Assembly: GCA_028694405.1 (NCBI GenBank)
Contig: JAQUTM010000077.1
Location: forward strand, 1 to 9,675
DNA from: Oscillospiraceae bacterium
Lineage (GTDB): Bacteria; Bacillota; Clostridia; Oscillospirales; Ruminococcaceae
Direction: 5' to 3'
DNA length: 9,675 nucleotides
Numbering within the stretch: the stretch's first letter is position 1; each line of letters opens with the position of its first letter. This document shows positions 1 to 5,968 of the stretch, in pieces. A program made the position numbers and the translations under genes. The notes beneath the pieces are model-generated. The model saw only the letters and a program-made list of their open reading frames with translations. It searched no databases and was not told the DNA's origin.

Positions 1-1
1 C

Positions 2-736
2 TTTACCCAAGAGGAAACCACCTACTATGACGGTTTAATTGCCAGCAACTACAGCACCAATAAAAAGGCAATGGAGCAAAACGGCGTAGGCGAAGAGAGT
101 TACACCGCCTACATGTACAACAGCTTAAAAGCAAACACGCTGTTTACCGAAAAATATTTTGACGCTGTTACAAACAGCGAGGTAAGCACTTATTTGGACG
201 AGAATTATGTCAGCATTAAATATGTGTCTTTCCCCTACATGAACACCGCTACCTACACCTTTTTAAGCACCGAGGAAATTGAGCAGCAGACAGCTGCCGC
301 TAACAAAGCCTTGGAAGAGATTAAAAAAGGCGACGTTACATTGGAGGACATTGTGGCAAAATATTTGCCGGACGCATACAAATTGGTAGGCAACGAGACA
401 CAGGACTTTAGCACACCTGCAAGCCTTGTATCCTCTACAAAGCTGCAAAAGGGCCAAACCAGCACCACCTTTACCACCGAGTTTATTGACGGCTTGTTTG
501 ACGCCAAGGTTGACGAGTACGGACTATACGAGGGCGGCGCAGGCGTTATGGTTTACCAAAAGGTTGCCAACTACACCAGTGACGACGAGTTGACTTATTA
601 TAAATCCAGCTTACTTACCGACATAAAGGGTGAGGAGTTTGAGGCTTATTTGGCCGAGACCTTTGGCGGCTACGCTGTAACCGAAAACAGCAGCGCTGTA
701 CGCAAATTTAGCCCCAAAAACGTAGTTTTGGCATAG
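2..736 (+). CDS. PrsA/SurA-like foldase (peptidyl-prolyl isomerase family), C-terminal part
   Basis: The reading frame is open from the window edge, so the 5' end and any signal peptide or lipobox are missing; 244 residues are visible. The visible start reads like the helical SurA/PrsA N-terminal chaperone fold: a 'GVGEESYTAYMYNSL' segment, then 'TNSEVSTYLDENYVSIKYVSF', which matches the usual pattern of an extended helix leading into the first strand of a parvulin domain. A parvulin-like helix follows ('ALEEIKKGDVTLEDIVAKY'), but the classical parvulin active-site pattern is not clear, so the isomerase domain may be degenerate or only a chaperone. Family members act outside the membrane, helping exported proteins fold. 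The gene ends 56 bases before a strong terminator, so it is the last gene of its transcript. The family call is from sequence feel, without a database match. A generic SurA_N-domain lipoprotein is the main alternative. Confidence 0.6.
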   Translation, partial: FTQEETTYYDGLIASNYSTNKKAMEQNGVGEESYTAYMYNSLKANTLFTEKYFDAVTNSEVSTYLDENYVSIKYVSFPYMNTATYTFLSTEEIEQQTAAANKALEEIKKGDVTLEDIVAKYLPDAYKLVGNETQDFSTPASLVSSTKLQKGQTSTTFTTEFIDGLFDAKVDEYGLYEGGAGVMVYQKVANYTSDDELTYYKSSLLTDIKGEEFEAYLAETFGGYAVTENSSAVRKFSPKNVVLA

Positions 737-792
737 GCTGAAACAAAACTTTGCAGCGCCGATATGTGCCGCAAGGTTATTAAAATGGTTTC

Positions 793-830
793 AAAAGGCG
801 GCAGCTGCAATTTGCAGCTGCCGCCTTTTT
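793..830 (+). terminator. Intrinsic terminator of the foldase gene
   Basis: Two perfectly complementary 18-base arms (793-810 and 812-829) are separated by a single T. In practice this forms a GC-rich stem, GGCGGCAGCTGC with GCAGCTGCCGCC, with a small A/T loop and a T5 run at 826-830. It lies 56 bases after the foldase stop codon and faces the right way. Its descending arm and T-tract are the apparent seed of the tandem array that begins at 826. Confidence 0.9.
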
Positions 831-1113
831 GCGGCTTAGCGGCTTTTTGCGGCTTAGCGGCTTTTTGCGGCTGCGGCCTTTTGCGGCTGCGGCCTTTTGC
901 GGCTGCGGCCTTTTGCAGCTGCCGCCTTTTTGCGGCTGCGGTTTTTTGCGGCTGCCGCCTTTTTGCAGCTGCGCCTTTTTGCGGCTGCGCCTTTTTGCGG
1001 CTGCGGCTTTTTGCGGCTGCGGCTTTTTGCGGCTGCGGCTTTTTGCGGCTGCGCCTTTTTGCGGCTGCGGCTTTTTGCGGCTGCGGCTTTTTGCGGCTGC
1101 GGCTTTTTGCGGC
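826..1113. repeat. Tandem array of 16-bp units growing out of a terminator T-tract
   Basis: About 17 units plus a 10-base partial. The commonest unit is TTTTTGCGGCTGCGGC. The first two units are 18 bases (TTTTTGCGGCTTAGCGGC), two are 17, and the rest are 16. Unit starts: 826, 844, 862, 878, 894, 910, 927, 943, 960, 976, 992, 1008, 1024, 1040, 1056, 1072, 1088, 1104. Apart from the T5 the unit is mostly GC-N-GC-N-GC-N-GC, and most differences between units fall at the N positions or change one T to C. Units at 910, 943 and 960 carry all or part of the terminator arm GCAGCTGCCGCC. The consensus has no A on the + strand, so nearly the whole array lacks stop codons in all six frames. The open frames there are artefacts of composition. 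Confidence 0.95.
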
Positions 1114-1126
1114 TTGAGCGCAAAAT

Positions 1127-1172
1127 AAAAATAGGGTATCACCGCTAAAAAAACGGTGATACCCTATTTTTT
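1127..1172 (-). terminator. Symmetric (bidirectional) terminator, probably for coaX
   Basis: Two perfectly complementary 18-base arms (1127-1144 and 1154-1171; core ATAGGGTATCACCG) flank a 9-base loop that is mostly A on the + strand. Read leftward it follows the coaX stop by about 70 bases and runs into TTTTTATTTT. Read rightward it ends in T6. It can therefore stop coaX transcripts and any rightward read-through coming out of the repeat array. Confidence 0.88.
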
Positions 1173-1243
1173 ATAAGCAAAGGGCTGGGTGACAATTACA
1201 TTTGCTTGCGGGTAAATTTTGCGGCAAAGCTTATTTTTAGCGT

Positions 1244-2008
1244 TTATTGCTGCATTAGCTTGTAGGTTTTGTACAGGCCGTCCAACAGCATGGTGTCACT
1301 AAATAAAATTTTGTGGCGGCAGTGGGGGATAACCTGCTTTGCACCGCCGCCTGTGGCAATAATGGTTTCTACGCTGCCAAGCTCGGCGGCAAAACGGTCA
1401 ATCATACCGTCCAGCATGGCGGCTGTGCCAAAAATCATGCCGCTTTGCATACTGTCTGCCGTGTTGGTGCCAATGGCGCGGGCAGGCGCCTCCAGTGCAA
1501 TGCCCTTTAGCTGGCTGGTGCCTGCGGTTAAGGCGTCTAAGCTGATGTACAGCCCGGGGTAAATGCTTACGCCCAGTACGGCGCCCTCGGCGTCCAAAGC
1601 TGTAAGGGTGGTGGCGGTGCCCATATCAATGATAACCGCGGGTAGGGGGTAGCTGCCCTTTAGGGCAATGGCGCTGGCAATAATGTCGGCACCAACCTCG
1701 TCGGGGTTATCGGTTTTTACGGTTATTTGGGCGTTTTGGCGGTTTAACAAAAGCGGTGTACAGTTTACCACATGGCCAAGGGCATCGCCCACGGCATGGG
1801 TTAAGCGGGGTACCACGCTGCTTAAAATAACGCCCTCAATTTGGGCGGGGTTAACTTTATATAGGCTTAACAGCCCCACAAGCTGTAGGGCATATTGGTC
1901 TGCCTCCATTTTTCGGTCGGTGGCAAACCGTGTAATAAACGTCAGTGCATCGTTTTGATAGCCGCCTATCACGATGTTAGAATTTCCGATGTCTACGGTT
2001 AAAATCAT
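1244..2008 (-). CDS. coaX: Type III pantothenate kinase
   Basis: Phosphorylates pantothenate with ATP in the first step of coenzyme A synthesis, in the cytoplasm. Type III enzymes belong to the ASKHA (acetate kinase/Hsp70/actin) fold. The 254 residues match the usual length. Visible motifs are the N-terminal phosphate loop DIGNSN (6-11), GAD with the probable catalytic Asp at 108, the second nucleotide-binding segment DMGTATTLT (128-136), GTNTADSMQSG (180-190) and ATGGG (218-222). I chose the ATG at 2008 because AAAGAGGA (2016-2023) lies 7 bases upstream and the family starts directly with this MILTVDIGNSN-type sequence. A GTG at 2044 would add 12 residues across the ribosome site and is unlikely. 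This is the only leftward gene here. It is transcribed alone from a promoter near 2103-2131 and ends at the terminator at 1127-1172. Confidence 0.95.
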   Translation of the reverse strand: MILTVDIGNSNIVIGGYQNDALTFITRFATDRKMEADQYALQLVGLLSLYKVNPAQIEGVILSSVVPRLTHAVGDALGHVVNCTPLLLNRQNAQITVKTDNPDEVGADIIASAIALKGSYPLPAVIIDMGTATTLTALDAEGAVLGVSIYPGLYISLDALTAGTSQLKGIALEAPARAIGTNTADSMQSGMIFGTAAMLDGMIDRFAAELGSVETIIATGGGAKQVIPHCRHKILFSDTMLLDGLYKTYKLMQQ

Positions 2009-2097
2009 ATTTCGGTCCTCTTTCGCATGATGTAGCCCCCGCACGCATAAGCTTTAAAGAAAAGCTGCGGGTTAAAATTAGTATGTGCATTTTTTGG

Positions 2098-2126
2098 TTT
2101 TCAGTATACCTTTTTTTGGATAATAT
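2098..2126 (+). promoter_or_regulatory. Candidate promoter of the DUF4830 gene
   Basis: TTTTCA (2098-2103) and TAATAT (2121-2126) are 17 bases apart on the + strand, about 100 bases before the DUF4830 start. The match is weaker than the coaX promoter on the opposite strand, with which it almost fully overlaps. A start closer to the gene, around the TTATAT at 2185-2190, cannot be excluded, but that has no good -35. Confidence 0.35.
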
Positions 2127-2131
2127 GGCAA
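2103..2131 (-). promoter_or_regulatory. Sigma-A-type promoter of coaX
   Basis: On the minus strand TTGCCA (2131-2126) and TATACT (2108-2103) are exactly 17 bases apart, a near-consensus vegetative promoter. The predicted leader to the coaX ATG is about 88 bases. It overlaps the candidate promoter of the divergent DUF4830 gene. Confidence 0.65.
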
Positions 2132-2228
2132 GGGCACACACAAAAGCAAAAGCCACATTCTAAATAGGCATAGTGGTGCATACCTTATATCAAAGGCAGT
2201 TTGTATTTTTTAAAAAGGGGAGAAGGGT

Positions 2229-2960
2229 ATGTTCGTAGTAACTCTGAATAAACCGGTTCTGAAAAAAATTGCGGTCGTTACTTGTTGTGCATTGGTACTA
2301 GTTGCAGGTGTTGCCATTGTTGGCGGCGTTATAAAGGGCAAAACAGAGGCTGTTAACGTGGCTGCTAATACAAGTGTAAAAAATACAGACGATATGGTAA
2401 ATTATCTGCTTGGCTACGGCGTGGATACAGACGTGGGCACCGCAGAGGTTAGCAATGTAAAGGTTCCCAAAAAATTTGATGCCGACTTTGAGGCGTTTAA
2501 CGAGGTGATTAAAAAGAGCGGCGGAGATTTAAACAAATACAAAGGAAAAACCGTAGAAAAATGGCTTATTTTAAGCCCGGGCCGCAGCACCGCAGACCAA
2601 CAGGCATATGCTGTTTTGCTGATATACAAAGAAAAAATTGTGGGCAGCTACATAATTACCAAGCCCGCAGGCGAGGTTTTGGCACTTAGCGAGACAGTGG
2701 GCGAAAATAAGGCAGACGGTAACGCCCAAAACACCATGACAGACGCCGAGGTTGCCCAAGAGACAGCTGAGACGGCAGCCGCAGCCGAGGCGGGCGCGGC
2801 AGGTGCAACCGGCGACGCAGCAGCCGTGGAAGACATTGTAGAGCAGAGCAAGCAGACAGCCGCCGAAATAGACCAGCTGGTAGACGGCGTAACAGCAGGC
2901 ACCAAGGTTGAGGGCGAAGCCACCCAAACCGCCGCTGAGGCTGATTTTCCAACCGAATAA
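2229..2960 (+). CDS. Membrane-anchored DUF4830 protein with Ala/Glu-rich tail
   Basis: The function is unknown. The 243 residues have three parts. A short basic N-terminus and one hydrophobic segment (about 14-35) would anchor the protein with its C-terminus outside the cell. A globular domain (about 55-144) has the hallmarks I associate with DUF4830 of Clostridia: an N-terminal 'GYGVDTDV' turn, 'VKVPKKFDADFEAFNEV', 'GGDLNKYKGKTVEKW' and a final 'YAVLLIYKEKIVGSYI' strand pair. A low-complexity tail (about 145-243) is rich in Ala, Glu and Thr and is probably disordered; family members as I recall them stop soon after the domain. The ATG is preceded by AAGGGGAG (2215-2222), 6 bases away. The gene stands alone between the divergent coaX and the rsuA-like gene, with a hairpin 19 bases after its stop. 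The family call comes from memory of the motif pattern. Confidence 0.8.
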   Translation: MFVVTLNKPVLKKIAVVTCCALVLVAGVAIVGGVIKGKTEAVNVAANTSVKNTDDMVNYLLGYGVDTDVGTAEVSNVKVPKKFDADFEAFNEVIKKSGGDLNKYKGKTVEKWLILSPGRSTADQQAYAVLLIYKEKIVGSYIITKPAGEVLALSETVGENKADGNAQNTMTDAEVAQETAETAAAAEAGAAGATGDAAAVEDIVEQSKQTAAEIDQLVDGVTAGTKVEGEATQTAAEADFPTE

Positions 2961-2979
2961 ACACGCTATAAACCAAATA

Positions 2980-3028
2980 CTACAGGTGCGCGGCCGCGCT
3001 TACACAAAGGCGGCTTGCGCACCTGTAG
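2980..3028 (+). other. Large hairpin after the DUF4830 gene; possible terminator
   Basis: Perfect 12-base arms CTACAGGTGCGC (2980-2991) and GCGCACCTGTAG (3017-3028) enclose 25 bases that hold a second 5-bp stem (2993-2997 with 3010-3014). A perfect 12-bp palindrome GCGCGGCCGCGC (2988-2999) overlaps the left arm and could compete. No T-run follows on either strand, so it is not a standard intrinsic terminator. Its place 19 bases after the stop codon suggests a 3'-end structure. Confidence 0.5.
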
Positions 3029-3081
3029 CTACCCCAAAATTTGCCTGTAGAAATTTGCCACACCACACAGGGGGCTTTTTG

Positions 3082-3090
3082 TGATATAAT
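3082..3090 (+). promoter_or_regulatory. Extended -10 promoter (TGATATAAT) of the rsuA-like gene
   Basis: A perfect TGn-TATAAT extended -10 lies at 3082-3090 with no good -35 at the normal distance; a TTGCCA at 3055-3060 is 24 bases away, too far. Transcription would start near 3097, within or just before the ribosome site GAGGTGA (3097-3103), giving a leader of only about 12 bases. Whether this is the working promoter is uncertain for that reason. Confidence 0.5.
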
Positions 3091-3108
3091 AACGGTGAGG
3101 TGAATAAT

Positions 3109-3831
3109 ATGGGAGTATTGCGATTGGACAAACTGGTCAGCGAAGCTGTGGGAATTTCTCGCACAGACGCGCGCAAATTTATAGCCAAAGGCCAGGTGTG
3201 CGTAAATGGCGCAGTGTGCAAAAAAGCTGACACAAAGGTGGAGCAAACCACCCCGCTTACCGTTAACGGCAAGGCGGCAGAGTATGTTCAATATGTGTAC
3301 ATCATGTTAAACAAGCCTCAGGGAGTAGTGAGTGCAAGTACAGATAAACGGGACGTAACCGTAGTGAATTTGGTGCAAAAGGATTTTGGACGCCGCAGCC
3401 TGTTTCCCGCAGGGCGGCTTGATAAAGACAGCACCGGATTTGTACTGTTAACCGATGACGGCGGCTTTGCCCACGACATTTTGGCGCCAAAGCGACATGT
3501 GCCAAAAACCTACAAGGTTAAGTTGGACGTGCCTGTTACGGCCCAGATGCAGGCGGGCTTTGAAAAGGGCGTTACCCTGGCAGACGGCGAGAGCCTGAAG
3601 CCGGCAGCGTTAACGCCGGATTTGGACGACCCCTACAGCTGTACAGTTGTATTGGTACAGGGTGTTTATCACCAGATAAAGCGTATGTTTGGCGTATTTG
3701 ATGCCGGTGTAGTGGCACTGCACCGCACAGATATTGGCGGCGTTGCGCTGGACAGTACCTTACAGCCCGGAGCATACCGGTGCCTTACTGCCCGGGAAGT
3801 AGCACTTTTAAAAAGAGAGAAAGCAGAGTAA
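3109..3831 (+). CDS. rsuA: RsuA/RluE-family rRNA pseudouridine synthase
   Basis: Converts a specific uridine in ribosomal RNA to pseudouridine; the RsuA type modifies 16S U516 (E. coli numbering). An N-terminal S4 RNA-binding domain (about 1-47; 'RLDKLVSEAVGISRTDARKFI', 'GQVCVNG') is followed by the catalytic domain, which opens with 'YIMLNKPQGVVSA' and holds the signature 'FPAGRLDKDSTGFVLLT' with catalytic Asp105. The C-terminal 'GVYHQIKRMF' motif is typical of RsuA and its relatives. The 240 residues are the normal length. I chose the ATG at 3109 because GAGGTGA (3097-3103) sits 5 bases upstream; the in-frame GTG at 3100 lies inside that site. Clostridia often carry several RsuA-like paralogues with different targets, so the exact uridine is not certain. 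No clear intrinsic terminator follows. Confidence 0.88.
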   Translation: MGVLRLDKLVSEAVGISRTDARKFIAKGQVCVNGAVCKKADTKVEQTTPLTVNGKAAEYVQYVYIMLNKPQGVVSASTDKRDVTVVNLVQKDFGRRSLFPAGRLDKDSTGFVLLTDDGGFAHDILAPKRHVPKTYKVKLDVPVTAQMQAGFEKGVTLADGESLKPAALTPDLDDPYSCTVVLVQGVYHQIKRMFGVFDAGVVALHRTDIGGVALDSTLQPGAYRCLTAREVALLKREKAE

Positions 3832-4000
3832 AAACAGTTTGTTTTACGAATGCAGAAAATTATCAAAATAAAATTGAAATAAAAGATATAAAACTTATAT
3901 TTTGCTTATAACAAACATTTTTCGATTTTCTGTGAGCCGAAAATGCAAAATACCCCTTATTTGTGCAGTTATCCAGTTGAAAATAGTCGTTTTTTCAAAA

Positions 4001-4098
4001 TTACACAATAAAACCCCTTTTTTTTGCGCAAAATATGTTGCAAAAGTAAAAGCTATTGTGTAAAATAGATATCAAACGCATATGTTATTGTATAAAAT
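4001..4098. repeat. Three TATTGTGTAA elements flanking the regulator's promoter (candidate operators)
   Basis: TTACACAATA at 4001-4010 is the exact reverse complement of TATTGTGTAA at 4054-4063. A third copy, TATTGTATAA (4086-4095), differs at one base. The last two extend as a 13-base match (TATTGTRTAAAAT) at 4054 and 4086, 32 bases apart, about three helical turns. One site lies upstream of the -35, one overlaps the -10, and one is in the leader. That layout is typical of repressor or autoregulatory sites, but this is inferred from position. Confidence 0.5.
4038..4066 (+). promoter_or_regulatory. Sigma-A-type promoter of the regulator/ftsEX cluster
   Basis: TTGCAA (4038-4043) and TAAAAT (4061-4066) are 17 bases apart. 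The predicted leader is about 68 bases. The -10 is contained in the second TATTGTGTAAAAT element, and the palindrome TTTTGCGCAAAA ends 4 bases before the -35. No convincing second promoter was found between this site and the end of the cluster. Confidence 0.6.
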
Positions 4099-4140
4099 CA
4101 CAAATGCAAGTTTATCTTGCAGGAAGGGCACGGTATTATT

Positions 4141-5226
4141 ATGGCGAACAGAATTTTTCAGGGTGTTGTTTACCAAATGAAGGATGCGATTGACAGGATT
4201 GTGGGCGTTGTAGACGACACGGGCACAATTATCTCTTGCAGCGAGCTAAGCAAAATTGGCGAGGTGCGCGAGGGTGTTGCAGCCGACCGCCTAACTGCCG
4301 GTGACAGCTTTGTGCGAGAGGGCTACACTTACCATTTGTTTACCTCTACCAAGCGTAACGACTACGCTGTTTTTGTAGAGGGCGTAGACGAGCCCGCGGC
4401 GCACTATGCCGCCTTGCTGGCCATTAGCCTGCAAAACATCAAACAATATCATGACGAAAAATTTGACAAGGCAAACTTTATTAAAAATGTTGTATTGGAC
4501 AATATCCTGCCCGGAGACATTTACGCAAAAGCGCGTGAGCTGCATTTTGCAACCGATGTTTCCCGCGTGGTATTGCTCATTCGTGTAACTTCCGGTGCCG
4601 ATATTTCTGCCTATGACGTGGTGAGCGGTTTGTTCCCCGACAAGCAGAAGGACTTTGTGTTTAATATCAGTGAAAACGACACCGTTTTGGTTAAAGAGAT
4701 TAAACGTGGCATTGACCAACGTGACATTGAAAAGCTGGCTACCAGCATTGTGGACACCTTAAACGGCGAGCACTACATTAAAGCTGTAATTGGCATTGGC
4801 ACCCCCATTGCCAACGTGAAAGACCTTGCTACAAGCTTTAAAGAGGCGCAAATTGCCATGGAGGTTGGTAAAGTGTTTGACACCGAGCAAACCGTTATCA
4901 GCTACGACAATTTGGGCATTGCACGCCTGATTTACCAGCTGCCCACAACCCTGTGCGAAATGTTTTTAAAAGAAGTTTTTAAACAGGGCAGCATTGAGAG
5001 CCTGGACGCCGAAACTTTGTTTACAATCCAACGCTTTTTTGAAAACAACCTAAACGTAAGCGAAACAAGCCGCGGTTTGTTTGTACACCGTAATACACTG
5101 GTATACCGTTTGGAAAAAATTAAAAAGCTTACCGGGCTTGACCTGCGTGAGTTTGATGATGCCATTGTGTTTAAAGTGGCCCTCATGGTTAAAAAATATC
5201 TAAGCTCCAGCCCTGCCAAATACTAA
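4141..5226 (+). CDS. CdaR/PucR-family helix-turn-helix regulator
   Basis: A probable DNA-binding transcription regulator of 361 residues. The N-terminus (about 1-130) resembles a small-molecule sensor related to diacid or PAS domains ('GVVDDTGTIISCSELSKIGEVREGV'). The middle (about 138-248) matches the GGDEF-like domain of the CdaR group ('GIGTPIANVKDLATSFKEAQIAMEVG'). The C-terminus (about 291-355) is the PucR-type helix-turn-helix, with 'NVSETSRGLFVHRNTLVYRLEKIKKLTGLDL' split over two helices and the recognition helix near the 'HRNTLVYRL' segment. I chose the ATG at 4141, preceded by AGGAAGGG (4121-4128) at a rather long 12-base spacing; a TTG at 4117 has no good ribosome site. Relatives sense sugar diacids or purine-related ligands and activate catabolic genes, but nothing catabolic is nearby. 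With ftsE only 49 bases downstream, it may control the cell-wall cluster. The ligand is unknown. Confidence 0.85.
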   Translation: MANRIFQGVVYQMKDAIDRIVGVVDDTGTIISCSELSKIGEVREGVAADRLTAGDSFVREGYTYHLFTSTKRNDYAVFVEGVDEPAAHYAALLAISLQNIKQYHDEKFDKANFIKNVVLDNILPGDIYAKARELHFATDVSRVVLLIRVTSGADISAYDVVSGLFPDKQKDFVFNISENDTVLVKEIKRGIDQRDIEKLATSIVDTLNGEHYIKAVIGIGTPIANVKDLATSFKEAQIAMEVGKVFDTEQTVISYDNLGIARLIYQLPTTLCEMFLKEVFKQGSIESLDAETLFTIQRFFENNLNVSETSRGLFVHRNTLVYRLEKIKKLTGLDLREFDDAIVFKVALMVKKYLSSSPAKY

Positions 5227-5275
5227 GGCGTTTGCTTTGTAGGTACGGGTACGCACCCTGGCGAAGGAGAAAAGC

Positions 5276-5968
5276 ATGATAAAATTTAAGGGCGTTAAAA
5301 AGGTTTACCCCGGCGGCATTGTGGCTTTACACGATGTTGATTTGGAGATTAAAAAGGGCGAATTTGTCTTTGTACTGGGCCACAGCGGCGCAGGTAAAAG
5401 TACCTTTTTAAAGTTAATTCTTCACGAGGAAACCGCCACCGAGGGCGTTGTTACCGTTAACGGCTACAACCTCTCTAAAATTAAACAAAAGGATATTCCG
5501 TACATGCGTCGCGGGCTTGGCGTGGTGTTTCAGGACTTTAGACTGATACCTACCATGACGGCCTACGAAAACGTGGCTTTTGCTATGCGCGTTACCAATA
5601 TCCCCGAAAGAGAAATTAAAAAGCGTGTGCCATATGTGCTTAACCTTGTTGGGCTTGCCCACAAGGCAAAAAGCTTTCCGCCCGAGCTTAGCGGCGGCGA
5701 GCAGCAGCGTGTGGCACTTGCCCGTGCGCTGGTGCACTCGCCGCCAATTATTATTGCGGACGAGCCCACCGGTAACATTGACCCCGAGCTCTCTGTAGAA
5801 ATTATGGAGCTTTTAAAGGCAATTAACAGCGTGGGCACCACGGTTGTGGTTGTTACCCATGAGCACGATTTGGCACAGCGCTTTAACAAACGCATGATTA
5901 ACATTGAGAACGGTACTGTTGTTGCCGACTCCAACGCAGGCGCGGAGGTGAACGGTTATGACATTTAG
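5276..5968 (+). CDS. ftsE: Cell division ATP-binding protein FtsE
   Basis: ATPase of the FtsEX complex, a non-transporting ABC system that couples cytoplasmic ATP hydrolysis to activation of peptidoglycan hydrolases outside the membrane. All ABC motifs are intact in 230 residues: Walker A GHSGAGKST (35-43, Lys41), Q-loop Gln86 in 'VVFQDFRLIPTMTAYENV' (a strong FtsE mark), signature LSGGEQQR (138-145), Walker B ending in Asp162-Glu163, and the H-loop His195. The Walker A carries His where many FtsE proteins have Pro (GPSGAGKS), a change that should be tolerated. AAGGAG (5264-5269) sits 6 bases before the ATG. The gene follows the regulator by 49 bases with no terminator between, and its last 11 bases overlap ftsX, so the two are translationally coupled. 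Confidence 0.97.
   Translation: MIKFKGVKKVYPGGIVALHDVDLEIKKGEFVFVLGHSGAGKSTFLKLILHEETATEGVVTVNGYNLSKIKQKDIPYMRRGLGVVFQDFRLIPTMTAYENVAFAMRVTNIPEREIKKRVPYVLNLVGLAHKAKSFPPELSGGEQQRVALARALVHSPPIIIADEPTGNIDPELSVEIMELLKAINSVGTTVVVVTHEHDLAQRFNKRMINIENGTVVADSNAGAEVNGYDI

Larger units (their letters stand above)
3832..4140. promoter_or_regulatory. AT-rich regulatory region before the CdaR-like gene
   Basis: About 310 bases without a gene, much richer in A/T than the coding sequence. It has weak AT-only inverted repeats (TTGAAAA 3977-3983 with TTTTCAA 3992-3998), a perfect palindrome TTTTGCGCAAAA (4022-4033), three related TATTGTGTAA elements and one good promoter, annotated separately. I found no GC-rich terminator for the upstream rsuA-like gene, so some read-through is possible. 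I see no tRNA-like or riboswitch-like fold, though a structured RNA cannot be excluded by eye. Confidence 0.6.

Noticed and set aside
826..1113. CRISPR array
   Set aside because: The units are contiguous, with no unique spacers and no cas genes in the window.
764..1148. Several long open frames on both strands across the first array, encoding a 16-residue repeat. The leftward versions are Lys/Arg/Ala-rich and look histone-like (AAAAKSRSRKKPQPQK).
   Set aside because: The unit has no A on the + strand and so no T on the minus strand, which removes all stop codons in six frames, and a 16-base unit makes every frame read the same 16-residue cycle. Starts lie in terminator sequence with no ribosome site. 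The openness is a composition effect.
2009..2044. GTG start for coaX at 2044, adding 12 residues
   Set aside because: The extension covers the good ribosome site at 2016-2023, and the family begins at the MILTVDIGN sequence.
2571..2976. Leftward open frames opposite the DUF4830 gene
   Set aside because: They mirror the Ala/Glu-rich coding sequence, have no ribosome sites and encode low-complexity Ser/Ala/Cys-rich text typical of shadow frames.
3037..3060. TTGCCA at 3055-3060 as the -35 of the rsuA-like promoter
   Set aside because: The spacing to TATAAT is 24 bases, outside the working range.
3881..3944. AT-rich inverted repeats after the rsuA-like gene as a terminator
   Set aside because: The stems are almost all A/T with bulges and no strong GC core, so they are expected by chance in such sequence.
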